A stretch of 64,000 bases of DNA, from NCBI RefSeq assembly GCF_030915405.1, contig NZ_CP133262.1:558001-622000 (forward strand), given 5' to 3'. The notes beneath the pieces are model-generated. The model worked only from the letters and a program-made list of their open reading frames with translations, was not told where the DNA came from and did no database searches. How positions within the stretch are numbered: position 1 is the first letter of the stretch; each line of letters opens with the position of its first letter. The translations under genes were made by a program, and so were the position numbers. Positions 1-8,841 of this stretch are shown here, in pieces. This stretch comes from Neobacillus nitrireducens. GTDB lineage: Bacteria; Bacillota; Bacilli; Bacillales; Cytobacillaceae.

Positions 1-1005
1 GCGTTTACCAATCAATACATTTATCATTCGCTTGTCGGCGATCATGAAAGTGTTCAAAACAGCAGGAAAGCAATCGTCGAACTTGCACCCTTTTCAGGCA
101 GGGCCGCTGTTCTATTGGATACAAGTTATCTTGGGGCACATTGCATGACAGAAAAGGCATCTAATTCTCGCATGAATATATGGCAGGCGTTATTGTCTTT
201 TCAATTAATCCATGAGTCATACGTCGCCGGGGCACGGTCGATTGGGTATGTCACCCCCTACCGTGCGCAAGCTAATTTAATGGAACTAATACTGGCGGAT
301 TTATACGCCAAAGAACTTTCGTCAGCTGATATCATCGCTGCGACCGTCCACAGATTTCAAGGCAGTGAGCGTGATGTGATGGTTTTTGATACGGTGGACA
401 GTGAACCGCAAACACGGGCAGGGATGCTGCTGACCGGCAAGGACAGTGAACGATTGATCAATGTGGCCATCACAAGAACAAAAGGAAAGTTCATTCATGT
501 CAGCAACCAATCATTTATCCGAAAACATATCTTCCCTCGTAAAACACTGAGGCAACTAGTGGACCAACAGGTGAGTAAACAGCAAACAGTTGGAACAAAG
601 GATATTGGAAAATGGATTAAGGAGCAGCATCCACGATTAGATTGGATCCATGCACTTAAGTTAGACAAAGTATTCAGGGATCTCGAATCAGCTAAAAAAT
701 CAATCATTCTTTCTTTACCAGAGCAAACCATACTAACTGAGGAATGGAAGAATCATCTGGCAAAAAGGAGCCCGTTTGTAAAATTAACTGTTTTGACAGG
801 CGGCGATACATTTGCAACGATTCAACCAGATCAACTGTTGAACGAAAACTCATCGTTTCCATTTATCATCATTGACGAGCATCTTTTATGGCTGGGTTTA
901 CCATTAGAGGCGGTAAAAGGGGTCCATCCACCCTATATTTCAGCAAGACTCCATTCGGAAAAAGTATGTGAGTATTTAATCGGACAGTTTCAGACTCGAG
1001 AGTAG
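1..1005 (+). CDS. Superfamily 1 DNA/RNA helicase, C-terminal part, with PLD-like tail (5'-truncated by window)
   Basis: The reading frame is open from base 1, so the start lies outside the window; 334 residues are visible. The C-terminal RecA-like lobe of a DNA2/NAM7-type helicase is clear: TPYR (visible residues 85-88), VHRFQGSERD (about 116-125, motif V) and NVAITRTKG (about 154-162, motif VI with the arginine finger). The last ~130 residues (SIILSLPEQ, LTVLTGGDTF, FIIIDEHLLWLG) resemble a phospholipase D-like domain, but a full HKD motif is not visible. Proteins of this family unwind nucleic acid and some belong to defence or repair systems; the substrate is unknown here. The Walker A region is not in the window. 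Confidence 0.8.
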   Translation, partial: AFTNQYIYHSLVGDHESVQNSRKAIVELAPFSGRAAVLLDTSYLGAHCMTEKASNSRMNIWQALLSFQLIHESYVAGARSIGYVTPYRAQANLMELILADLYAKELSSADIIAATVHRFQGSERDVMVFDTVDSEPQTRAGMLLTGKDSERLINVAITRTKGKFIHVSNQSFIRKHIFPRKTLRQLVDQQVSKQQTVGTKDIGKWIKEQHPRLDWIHALKLDKVFRDLESAKKSIILSLPEQTILTEEWKNHLAKRSPFVKLTVLTGGDTFATIQPDQLLNENSSFPFIIIDEHLLWLGLPLEAVKGVHPPYISARLHSEKVCEYLIGQFQTRE

Positions 1006-1075
1006 TTATTAGGATAAGTTCAGAGTGGAGGGGCACACACTTATATTTGACTAAATAGGCTAATTGGAGTAAAGT

Positions 1076-1121
1076 TTGACATAATAATCTAACTTAGCTA
1101 AAATTAGATTATATAATCTAA
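1076..1121 (+). promoter_or_regulatory. Promoter with palindromic operator ahead of the satD-like gene
   Basis: TTGACA (1076-1081) and TAAAAT (1099-1104) are 17 bp apart. A perfect 18-bp palindrome TTAGATTATATAATCTAA (1104-1121) overlaps the -10 and the expected transcription start. A further inverted half-site AATCTAA lies in the spacer (1086-1092) and TTAGCTAA at 1094-1101. Three TTAGATT-type half-sites across the core promoter suggest a repressor site; that step is inference. Confidence 0.6.
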
Positions 1122-1146
1122 CTATTTTAGTTAAAGGGGAAAACAA

Positions 1147-1944
1147 ATGAATTATCCGATATCGATTTTTATTCTTGATGTCAGCGATTCATCCACAGAA
1201 AAGATGGGGGAGGCACTTACCGTTTATTTGGATGAATTGGTCGACTGGATCACTGAATGGACTAAGAATATGGGTCCGATACAAATAAAACATCGTGCTG
1301 GAGATGAAATTATTTTTGTGGGACCTGGTTATTCAACCGCTTATACGATTGCCTTTTTTGTAAGCAGGGTATGGAAGTTCAAGAATCATATGCCTTATTT
1401 TGGCTTGGCTTTTGGGGATATAGAAAAAGAAATAAAGGAAGTCGATCTTGAGAAATGGATTCATCCTTTGGTTAAACAAGCAAGATATGCGAATGATTTA
1501 ATCAAACAAGAAAAAAATCGAATGCTCTTTAAATTCGAACTTGATCAGTTCTACCCAAGTGAAGTTAATCCCTCGTTACCGTATCACCAGTTCAGAAATG
1601 AATTTGAGACACTTATTAATGGATTATTGCACTTACAGCTAAAATTTATCAAGAAACAAACCGATATCCAGGAGACCGTATGTTCACTTTATCTCATTTT
1701 AAACCAGCAAAAGGTGATTGGAAAGCTCCTTGGTAAAACATCTCCGACGATATCGAGTCATTTTAAAAAGGGAAATAGTGAAGAAATCCTAGATACTTTT
1801 TCAAAAATTATTAGTATACTGCATTCGTTACAAGAAAAAGCGTATCTTGAACGTGCAACCCATCCTCGAGATGTTAATAAGAACCTAATAACAAGCATCC
1901 GGAATCATTTGAAGCTGAAATTGAAAACATTACTTGATTCCTAG
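1147..1944 (+). CDS. SatD family protein
   Basis: 265 residues with AAAGGGG upstream of the ATG. The N-terminal half (FILDVSDSS, HRAGDEIIFVGPG) resembles the SatD family known from the streptococcal sat (secretion/acid tolerance) locus, whose biochemical role is unclear to me. The C-terminal part (about residues 187-215, NQQKVIGKLLGKTSPTISSH) reads like a helix-turn-helix, so the protein may bind DNA. It is 26 bp from the following DUF3307 gene, a pairing I have seen commonly, and lies behind a palindromic promoter it could itself control. The family call is moderate and the DNA-binding role is inference. Confidence 0.65.
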   Translation: MNYPISIFILDVSDSSTEKMGEALTVYLDELVDWITEWTKNMGPIQIKHRAGDEIIFVGPGYSTAYTIAFFVSRVWKFKNHMPYFGLAFGDIEKEIKEVDLEKWIHPLVKQARYANDLIKQEKNRMLFKFELDQFYPSEVNPSLPYHQFRNEFETLINGLLHLQLKFIKKQTDIQETVCSLYLILNQQKVIGKLLGKTSPTISSHFKKGNSEEILDTFSKIISILHSLQEKAYLERATHPRDVNKNLITSIRNHLKLKLKTLLDS

Positions 1945-1970
1945 ATTCAATCATAGAGAGAGGAGAAGCC

Positions 1971-2819
1971 ATGTTATTTCTCAGTCTAGTCCTTGCTCAC
2001 TTTATTGCGGATTTTTATTTACAAACAGATGACATGGTCATTGAAAAACAAAAGAATTTAAAAAAGCATGTGGTTCATCATTTACTATTGACGGCAATTG
2101 TTTTAGGCGGTGATTGGATTTTTCAGTTTAATTTTGAAAATCCCATTAAAAACTTGTTGATCCCGTTGATATTTATCGTAATCACGCATCTTTTAATTGA
2201 TCTTATAAAGATTAAGCTACTTTATCATACAAAAATGAATAACGAAGAAAACATGAAGCGGCTAGGGTTCTTTGTAATAGATCAGTTACTTCATATCGGT
2301 GTGATAATTTTAGGATGTGAGCTCTGTTTTAATTTTAATCTAGTCAGTTATTTTCAACAGCCAGGGGGACTGGGTTTAATGGAGTCTGCCCTGTTTATGT
2401 TCATCATGTTCATCTTAGCAACCACTGTCAGCGGGCATATGATAAAAATTCTCCTAGGCACTTTACCAAACCAGCTATTAACGTTTGAAGGGAAATATTC
2501 TTTTAAAAATGAACGAAAAGAAGCAGACTTTGTACATATGGGGAAAAAGGGTTTAACCGAGGAATATAATTATACGATTTTTAGTAAGCATGATCTTTCA
2601 CGGGGGAAATTAATCGGCTATATTGAGAGATTACTAGTATTATTGTTAACTTTCTATAGTGCCTATCCAGCGATCGGGTTTATCGTGGCGGCTAAGTCCA
2701 TAGCCCGCTTTAAACAAATGGATGATCGGGATTGGGCAGAATATTTTTTGCTCGGAACACTTACCTCCATGTTTCTGGGAATGACATTGGGAATTTTATT
2801 AAAGGTGGTGTTGACGTAA
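1971..2819 (+). CDS. DUF3307 multi-spanning membrane protein
   Basis: 282 residues beginning LFLSLVLAHFIADFYLQTD, the typical opening of DUF3307 proteins: a membrane helix carrying H and D residues. Further hydrophobic helices lie near residues 37-55, 62-82, 98-120, 135-155, 218-240 and 255-278. A good ribosome site (AGAGAGGAGAAG) precedes the ATG. It is probably co-transcribed with the SatD-like gene. I can give no function beyond membrane location. Confidence 0.65.
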   Translation: MLFLSLVLAHFIADFYLQTDDMVIEKQKNLKKHVVHHLLLTAIVLGGDWIFQFNFENPIKNLLIPLIFIVITHLLIDLIKIKLLYHTKMNNEENMKRLGFFVIDQLLHIGVIILGCELCFNFNLVSYFQQPGGLGLMESALFMFIMFILATTVSGHMIKILLGTLPNQLLTFEGKYSFKNERKEADFVHMGKKGLTEEYNYTIFSKHDLSRGKLIGYIERLLVLLLTFYSAYPAIGFIVAAKSIARFKQMDDRDWAEYFLLGTLTSMFLGMTLGILLKVVLT

Positions 2820-2984
2820 AAATAAATTAGTTTTACGATAAACTCATATTCTAGTAAATCGGTTCCTGTTCGCTTTGTTTTTATTTATTTAAATTATCAA
2901 AAAAATTATATTGACTTTTTGCTGAATTCTGAGGATAATCAAATAAATCGAATTTTAAAAATGTATGGGATTAGTAAATCTTTG

Positions 2985-3190
2985 GAACGTGATAGAGAGT
3001 GAAACCCGTCCGGCTGAAAGGTTTCTCACGGAAAAAAGTTTGAACCTGCCCTAAACAAACTGCTTATGCAAACATAAGCCGTCACCCTCGTTACGGGTTC
3101 AAAGTGGGTGCATGGCATCAATAAAGGTGGTACCGCGGAAACGACTTTCCGTCCTTTTTTTTAGGACAAAAGAGTCGTTTTTTTATTTTA
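2985..3190 (+). promoter_or_regulatory. T-box leader (probably tRNA-Pro responsive) with terminator, upstream of proBA
   Basis: The conserved T-box AAAGGTGGTACCGCGG lies at 3123-3138 and is followed by a terminator hairpin (AAACGACT ... AGTCGTTT, about 3139-3180) with a T-run. A stem I-like region starts with GATAGAGAGTGA near 2991. The UGGU within the T-box would pair with an ACCA tRNA end. A possible CCU proline specifier is at 3045-3047, but I could not fold stem I with certainty. Known biology: uncharged tRNA stabilises the antiterminator and lets transcription continue into the genes; here those are proline biosynthesis genes. Confidence 0.88.
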
Positions 3191-3214
3191 TAAAAAAGAA
3201 AGGTTCGGTACGGG

Positions 3215-4327
3215 ATGAAAAAACAACTAGTGGTTGTAAAGATTGGGAGCAGCTCGCTCACCAATGCCTCCGGGACAATTTCTGAAAGAAAAATACGAGA
3301 TCATGTTGAGGCACTTGCTTGTTTAAAAGAGCAAGGGCATGATGTCATTCTTATTTCATCAGGAGCGGTTGCGGCTGGATTTGGCCCCCTTGGCTATCCA
3401 ACGCGTCCAAAAACGGTTGCCGGGAAACAGGCTGCCGCAGCGGTGGGTCAGGGATTGTTAATGCAAAATTATATTCAATTGTTTAACGAGTTTGCCATCG
3501 TACCAGCCCAGATTCTATTAACTCGAGAAGATTTTTACAGCCAAGTGCGGTTCCATAACCTCTTTAATACGATTCATGAGCTGCTTCAAAAAGGTGTACT
3601 ACCGATTATTAATGAAAATGATTCGGTTTCGATTGAGGAATTAACCTTCGGAGATAATGATATGCTATCCGCACTAGTGAGTGGTTTTTTACATGCGAAT
3701 GCCCTGATTATTTTAACGGATGTCAATGGTCTATATGATGGCAATCCGAAAGTAGCAAAAGATGCAAAAAAATATCATTTTATAGCTGAAATATCTGATA
3801 AACTCCTCGGTGTGGCCGGAGAAAGTGGTTCTTCCGTTGGAACAGGGGGAATGAAATCAAAACTACTTGCTTCCAAAAAGGCTCTTTCCCTTGGTGTCAG
3901 CGTCTTTGTCGGTACCGGTGCCGGAAAAGAAAAACTGGTTGATATTCTAGCTGGTAAGGGGGACGGGACATATATTGGCGGACCATTCCAAACGCAAATG
4001 CAAATGAGAAAGCAATGGATTGCTTATCACTCCCAGGTCGGCGGTGTGATTGAAATTGATGATGGGGCGGAAAAGGCGATTGTCTTCCAGGGTAAAAGTT
4101 TACTACCTGTTGGCGTTACGAATGTTATTGGGGATTTTAACGCATTAGATGTTGTCGTAGTCCGGAATCAAAAAGGAAAAATTGTCGGTAAAGGGCAAAT
4201 CCATTATTCCTCTAAGAATCTATTGAAAATAAAAGGCTTACCGAGTGAACAGTCAAAAGAGTACTCGATTAATAAAAAAGCCGAAGTGATTCATCGCGAT
4301 AATTGGGTCACAATGACAAAGGAGTGA
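3215..4327 (+). CDS. proB: Glutamate 5-kinase
   Basis: 370 residues, the usual length for the two-domain enzyme. It phosphorylates L-glutamate to gamma-glutamyl phosphate, the first step of proline synthesis. The amino-acid kinase domain shows [14 protein letters not shown] (about 6-19), ISSGAVAAG (about 48-56), [19 protein letters not shown] and GTGGMKSKL; the C-terminal ~90 residues form a PUA domain. The AAAGAAAGG ribosome site lies just after the T-box terminator, and proA follows after 6 bp. Control by the T-box suggests the cell adjusts proline supply to tRNA-Pro charging. Confidence 0.96.
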   Translation: MKKQLVVVKIGSSSLTNASGTISERKIRDHVEALACLKEQGHDVILISSGAVAAGFGPLGYPTRPKTVAGKQAAAAVGQGLLMQNYIQLFNEFAIVPAQILLTREDFYSQVRFHNLFNTIHELLQKGVLPIINENDSVSIEELTFGDNDMLSALVSGFLHANALIILTDVNGLYDGNPKVAKDAKKYHFIAEISDKLLGVAGESGSSVGTGGMKSKLLASKKALSLGVSVFVGTGAGKEKLVDILAGKGDGTYIGGPFQTQMQMRKQWIAYHSQVGGVIEIDDGAEKAIVFQGKSLLPVGVTNVIGDFNALDVVVVRNQKGKIVGKGQIHYSSKNLLKIKGLPSEQSKEYSINKKAEVIHRDNWVTMTKE

Positions 4328-4333
4328 AAACGA

Positions 4334-5575
4334 ATGAGTGAGTTAATAGAAAAAGCCAGCAAATTAAGAAAAGCCGCCAAACAAATGGGGATTCTGTCAG
4401 CGGAAGCAAAAAACACAGCTCTTTTGGTAATGGCTGAACATTTATTGACGAAGAAAGAATGGATCATCGCTGAAAATGCCAAAGATATTGAAGCGGGAAA
4501 AGAAAAGGGGTTTACAGAGTCGCTCCTGGATCGTCTTCTTTTAACAGAAGCAAGAATTGAACAAATTGTTGCTGGGGTTCGTCAATTAATTGATTTGGAG
4601 GATCCAATTGGTGAAACGATTGAAGCATGGGAGCGTCCGAACGGGTTACAAATTGAAACGATTCGGGTTCCGCTAGGGGTAATAGGAATGGTGTATGAAG
4701 CACGTCCCAATGTGACCGTGGATGCAGGAAGTCTTTGTTTAAAAGCTGGAAATGCGGTTCTGTTAAGAGGGAGTTCTTCCGCCATCCATTCCAATAAAGC
4801 GCTCGTTCATGTGATGCACGAAGCCCTTGCGAAAACATCGATTCCTGTTGATGCCGTCCAGCTTTTGGAGGACACGAGCAGGGAAACAGCATCCGAAATG
4901 TTTAAATTGAATCAATACCTAGATGTCCTCATTCCACGAGGCGGGGCGGGGTTAATCCAAACGGTGATCCAAAATGCCACCGTTCCAGTGTTGGAAACGG
5001 GTGTTGGTAACTGTCATGTTTTCATTGATGAAACAGCCAAAGAAAACATGGCAATCGATATTGCGATTAATGCAAAATTGCATCGTCCATCTGTTTGTAA
5101 CGCTGCCGAAACCGTGCTTATTCATAAAAACTGGCCTTTTGCAGACGAGCTTCTAGGTTCTCTTCATGACCGAGGTGTGGAGCTGCGCGGGGATACTGAA
5201 TTAACATCAACCTATTCATTTGTAAAACCAGCAACAGAAGAAGATTGGTCTTCTGAATTTTTAGCGCCAATTTTGGCCGTTAAACTAGTGAGTGATGTAA
5301 AGGAAGCGATTAATCATATAGATCATTATGGAACAAAACATTCTGAGGCCATCATCAGTGAAAATCCTGATCACGTGCGTTTGTTCTTCCAGACAATCGA
5401 TGCCGCCGTGTTATATCATAATGCCTCAACACGATTTACGGATGGGGAGCAATTTGGCTATGGGGCAGAAATCGGAATTAGCACACAAAAGCTCCATGCA
5501 CGTGGGCCAATGGGACTCCGTGCACTAACAACAACAAAAGCGATTGTCCGTGGCAGTGGACAAATACGGTTATAA
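4334..5575 (+). CDS. proA: Gamma-glutamyl phosphate reductase
   Basis: 413 residues, full length for the family. It reduces gamma-glutamyl phosphate to glutamate semialdehyde with NADPH. The aldehyde-dehydrogenase fold is clear: [13 protein letters not shown] (about 117-129), [13 protein letters not shown], and the catalytic cysteine in RPSVCNAAE (about 251-259). The C-terminal [21 protein letters not shown] motif is intact. It is the second gene of the proBA operon and ends just before a strong terminator. Confidence 0.96.
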   Translation: MSELIEKASKLRKAAKQMGILSAEAKNTALLVMAEHLLTKKEWIIAENAKDIEAGKEKGFTESLLDRLLLTEARIEQIVAGVRQLIDLEDPIGETIEAWERPNGLQIETIRVPLGVIGMVYEARPNVTVDAGSLCLKAGNAVLLRGSSSAIHSNKALVHVMHEALAKTSIPVDAVQLLEDTSRETASEMFKLNQYLDVLIPRGGAGLIQTVIQNATVPVLETGVGNCHVFIDETAKENMAIDIAINAKLHRPSVCNAAETVLIHKNWPFADELLGSLHDRGVELRGDTELTSTYSFVKPATEEDWSSEFLAPILAVKLVSDVKEAINHIDHYGTKHSEAIISENPDHVRLFFQTIDAAVLYHNASTRFTDGEQFGYGAEIGISTQKLHARGPMGLRALTTTKAIVRGSGQIRL

Positions 5576-5584
5576 CTCCTTTTT

Positions 5585-5614
5585 ATTGACGCAGATTATG
5601 CGTCAATTTTTTTG
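5585..5614 (+). terminator. Rho-independent terminator of proBA
   Basis: A 9-bp stem ATTGACGCA/TGCGTCAAT with loop GATTA is followed by seven or more T residues. Confidence 0.9.
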
Positions 5615-5680
5615 ATTTCTGTTATAATTAGAATACAAACATACATTCTAATAATAACTTTTTTAATAAGTTGGTGTTAC

Positions 5681-7987
5681 ATGTCAGAGTCAATTCATAT
5701 TTCCGTAAGAACGCTTGTTGAACATGTGTTTAAGAGTGGAAGTATTGATTCACGTTTCCGCACTCAATCGACCCTTTTGGATGGGACAAGGATACATCAA
5801 AAAATCCAGAAAACCTACCACGATGGGGATCAAAAAGAATTGTACCTCCGTGCGGAAGTCCCGTTTAATGAGCTTTCTTTCATTATTGATGGCAGGTGTG
5901 ATGGGCTGTTGTTTCGTGATGGCGAGGTGATTATTGACGAAATCAAATCATTCCAAGAGCCATCTCCGCAGCGTGATCAAGAGGGTTTCCCGGTTCACTG
6001 GGCACAAGCAAAGCTATACGCCTATATGTATGCAAAGGAAAATGACTTACAGGAAATTTTTGTTCAGCTTACCTATGTCCAGGTAGATACACTTGCGAAG
6101 ACTTATTTCAAACAGAAGTGCTTGTTTTCTGAACTAGAAACATTTGTTCTGAAAGTGATTGAAGACTACTCTCCATACGCGAGACTGCTTGATGAACATC
6201 GAAAAAAACGAAACGAAAGCTGTAAAGAGCTAATTTTTCCTTTTGAAACCTATCGTGAGGGACAGCGGAAATTAGCCGGGGTGGTTTATAAAACAATTTT
6301 AGATAAAAAAAATCTATTTGCTAAGGCTCCAACAGGGATTGGCAAGACGATATCGACTCTTTTTCCTTCAGTTAAGGCAATCGGGGAAGGACATCTGAAC
6401 CGTGTTTTCTATCTTACGGCGAAAACCATTACCCGAACAGCGGCCGAAGAGGCATTTAAAAAAATGCAAACCCGCGGTCTTTGTCTAAATACGGTAACCA
6501 TTACTGCTAAGGACAAGGTTTGTTTTAAGGAAGAAACCATTTGCCAAAAGGATTCTTGTGAATTTGCAAATGGCTATTATGACCGAATCAATGATGCGAT
6601 TCTTGATATCTTACTTAATGAAACAGCGATGACGCGTGAAGTAATTGAAAAATATGCAAGGAAACATACAATTTGTCCATTTGAATTTTCCCTCGATCTT
6701 GCCTATGCAGTCGACTGTATCATCTGTGACTATAATTATATTTTCGAACCTCGGGTATCTCTGAAGCGTCTTTTAGAAGAGCAAAAAAAACAGACCGTAC
6801 TCCTCGTCGATGAGGCACACAATCTGGTGGACCGTGGTCGAGAAATGTTTTCATCCTCTTTAAACAAAGAAATATTTCTTCAATTAAAAAAGGAGTTTAA
6901 AGGTGTCAATAAAACAATCTCTGAGGTAGCAAGTAAGCTAAATGCTTGGTTTATTTCATTGAAAAAGGAACATCCGGATACACAAGAATTCACCATTGAT
7001 CAGTTGGGAGAAGAACTAATTGAACCTCTGATTCAGTTTCTAGAAAGCGCAGAACAGGCCCTTCAAACGGAAACGTCCCAAAATCTGTTGGAAGCCTATT
7101 TTATCGTAAATAACTTTTTGAAAATTACCGAACTGCTCGATGAACATTATGTAATCTACGTTGAAAAAATAAAAAACGATGTAACAGTAAAGCTTTTTTG
7201 CATGGACCCTTCTAAGCTTCTCAAACAAATGGGAAAGGGTTATCGATCAAAGATCTTCTTTTCAGCGACACTGTCACCTTTATCCTATTATCAAGATATT
7301 CTTGGTGGGCAGGAAGAGGATTATGCACTCTCCATCCCTTCACCCTTTTCAAGTGAACAGCTCGAAGTTATGATCAATCCAGTGTCTACCCGCTACCGGG
7401 ATCGGGAACGGACGAAGGAACACATCGTATCTGTAATCCAATCATTGATTCAAAATCGGCCCGGAAATTATTTCATCTTTTTTCCATCCTATCAATACCT
7501 ACTATCTGTCTATGAGCTATTCAAACAAAAAGACCCAATAACCAATACCATCATCCAAGCATCAGGGATGACCGAAATCGAAAGGGAGGACTTTTTGGGG
7601 GCTTTTAAAGCGAATCAACCAGAAACCTTACTGGGTTTCGCTGTCCTTGGCGGCATTTTTTCCGAGGGTGTTGATTTAATTGGCGATCGCTTAAATGGGG
7701 TGGTGGTTGTCGGTGTAGGATTGCCGCAGCTGTGTTTTGAACGGAACCTCATTAAGGATCATTATAATCAAAAAGACAAAAACGGTTATGACTATGCCTA
7801 CGTATATCCCGGCATGAATAAAGTCCTGCAAGCAGGAGGAAGATTGATTCGCTCGGAGGAAGACCATGGAACGATTGTATTGATTGATGACCGATTCCTC
7901 CAACGTCAGTATCAAAATCTCATGCCACTAGAATGGCAGCACTATACGGTTAGTTCAAAAAAGCACCCTTATGGGCAATATCCATAA
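5681..7987 (+). CDS. DinG/Rad3-like ATP-dependent helicase with N-terminal PD-(D/E)XK nuclease domain
   Basis: I place the start at the ATG giving MSESIHISVRTLVEHVF, because the longer frame would start in the proA terminator and span a TATAAT. The protein has 768 residues. Residues ~65-130 carry a nuclease-like core (IIDGRCDGLLFRDGEVIIDEIKSF with downstream WAQAKLYAYMYAKE), as in Cas4/RecB-type domains. The helicase part has APTGIGKT (Walker A), four-cysteine Fe-S candidates (VCFKEETICQKDSCEF and CPF ... CIICDYNY), LLVDEAHN (DEAH box), FFSATLSP and QAGGRLIRS. Family knowledge suggests 5'-3' DNA unwinding in repair. It is a single gene, closed by a terminator overlapping its last codons. Confidence 0.85.
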   Translation: MSESIHISVRTLVEHVFKSGSIDSRFRTQSTLLDGTRIHQKIQKTYHDGDQKELYLRAEVPFNELSFIIDGRCDGLLFRDGEVIIDEIKSFQEPSPQRDQEGFPVHWAQAKLYAYMYAKENDLQEIFVQLTYVQVDTLAKTYFKQKCLFSELETFVLKVIEDYSPYARLLDEHRKKRNESCKELIFPFETYREGQRKLAGVVYKTILDKKNLFAKAPTGIGKTISTLFPSVKAIGEGHLNRVFYLTAKTITRTAAEEAFKKMQTRGLCLNTVTITAKDKVCFKEETICQKDSCEFANGYYDRINDAILDILLNETAMTREVIEKYARKHTICPFEFSLDLAYAVDCIICDYNYIFEPRVSLKRLLEEQKKQTVLLVDEAHNLVDRGREMFSSSLNKEIFLQLKKEFKGVNKTISEVASKLNAWFISLKKEHPDTQEFTIDQLGEELIEPLIQFLESAEQALQTETSQNLLEAYFIVNNFLKITELLDEHYVIYVEKIKNDVTVKLFCMDPSKLLKQMGKGYRSKIFFSATLSPLSYYQDILGGQEEDYALSIPSPFSSEQLEVMINPVSTRYRDRERTKEHIVSVIQSLIQNRPGNYFIFFPSYQYLLSVYELFKQKDPITNTIIQASGMTEIEREDFLGAFKANQPETLLGFAVLGGIFSEGVDLIGDRLNGVVVVGVGLPQLCFERNLIKDHYNQKDKNGYDYAYVYPGMNKVLQAGGRLIRSEEDHGTIVLIDDRFLQRQYQNLMPLEWQHYTVSSKKHPYGQYP

Positions 7988-7998
7988 GGGTGCTTTTT
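7957..7998. terminator. Bidirectional terminator between the convergent helicase and membrane-protein genes
   Basis: A long inverted repeat, AAAAAGCACCCTTATGG/CCATAAGGGTGCTTTTT, has A-runs and T-runs on both sides. It overlaps the last codons and stop of the helicase gene. Confidence 0.9.
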
Positions 7999-8001
7999 GT
8001 C

Positions 8002-8331
8002 TTAAATGAAAAATGTGCCAGAGACCATAAAGCTAAAAAGGGACCCTAGTACTAAACCTATTGCCGCAAAAAAAGTTAGGATGGCACCGTGGACTTGATT
8101 ACGCTCAAGAAAAGTCATAACTCCCATGAATACTGCTCCTACACCAAACAATAGCGGCATAAAAACGAGCGAAATGGCAACGAACAGCCACCCTAATACG
8201 GCATACATTATCCCCTTACTTTTACTGGTAGAAGCTGCTTCATGATGAAGAGTTACACTCCCGCAACTTTGACAAACATTTGAGTTAACCACCTCGAAGG
8301 ACCCGCCTGAAGGATTAAACACTTTACCCAC
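8002..8331 (-). CDS. Small membrane protein with N-terminal CxxC
   Basis: 109 residues. The N-terminal ~30 residues contain CQSCGS, perhaps half of a zinc ribbon, followed by three hydrophobic segments (about 40-60, 62-78 and 84-106). I recognise no family. It converges on the helicase gene and shares its terminator. The ribosome site GGGAATGGAG precedes the start. Confidence 0.6.
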   Translation of the reverse strand: MGKVFNPSGGSFEVVNSNVCQSCGSVTLHHEAASTSKSKGIMYAVLGWLFVAISLVFMPLLFGVGAVFMGVMTFLERNQVHGAILTFFAAIGLVLGSLFSFMVSGTFFI

Positions 8332-8483
8332 TCCATTCCCTTTGCTTTCTAAATGACTGAATATTATAAAAATTACTATTAGATTACCATATTCTGATAA
8401 TAATTCAAGTGAAACACATCATTATATTAAAAAAAATTGAATTTTTATCCATTTTTTTAATAAAAACCTAGTTTCTAATACGC

Positions 8484-8498
8484 AGATAATAATTATTT
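8484..8498 (+). promoter_or_regulatory. Candidate Fur box upstream of feoA
   Basis: AGATAAT-A-ATTATTT matches the 7-1-7 Fur pattern TGATAAT-N-ATTATCA at most positions. A weaker partial match starts at 8395 (TGATAATAATTCAAG). A TATAAT lies downstream at 8533-8538. Iron/Fur control of feo operons is established in many bacteria; binding here is inference. Confidence 0.5.
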
Positions 8499-8586
8499 TT
8501 GCTAATTAGGGGACATTATTGAAATTTTTACATATAATTAAAGAAAAGTTGCACACGGTAAAAACTTTAAAGGTGGGGAAAGAGAG

Positions 8587-8841
8587 ATGGATAAACCTAA
8601 TATTATTAAACTCGTGAATGGACAAAAAGGAAATTTGATAAAAATAACTGAGTTAAATCTAGAAGGGGTTATGAGAAGAAGATTATTAGATTTAGGATTT
8701 GTGACTGGAGCACTTGTGGAGGTTATCCGAAAAAGTCCATTGGGAGACCCGATTGCTTTTCGTGTCAGTCAAACAACGATTGCCCTCCGAAGAGAGGAGA
8801 GTTCTAAAATAGAAGGGGAGCTGGTATCTAATGGGGAATGA
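8587..8841 (+). CDS. feoA: FeoA family iron(II) transport accessory protein
   Basis: 84 residues with the SH3-like FeoA pattern: EGVMRRRLLDLGFVTGALVEVIRKSPLGDPIAFRV spans about 27-61. FeoA is a small cytosolic partner needed for FeoB activity. The strong ribosome site AAAGGTGGGG precedes the ATG. Its last 11 bases overlap the start of the GTPase gene, which points to translational coupling. Confidence 0.92.
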   Translation: MDKPNIIKLVNGQKGNLIKITELNLEGVMRRRLLDLGFVTGALVEVIRKSPLGDPIAFRVSQTTIALRREESSKIEGELVSNGE

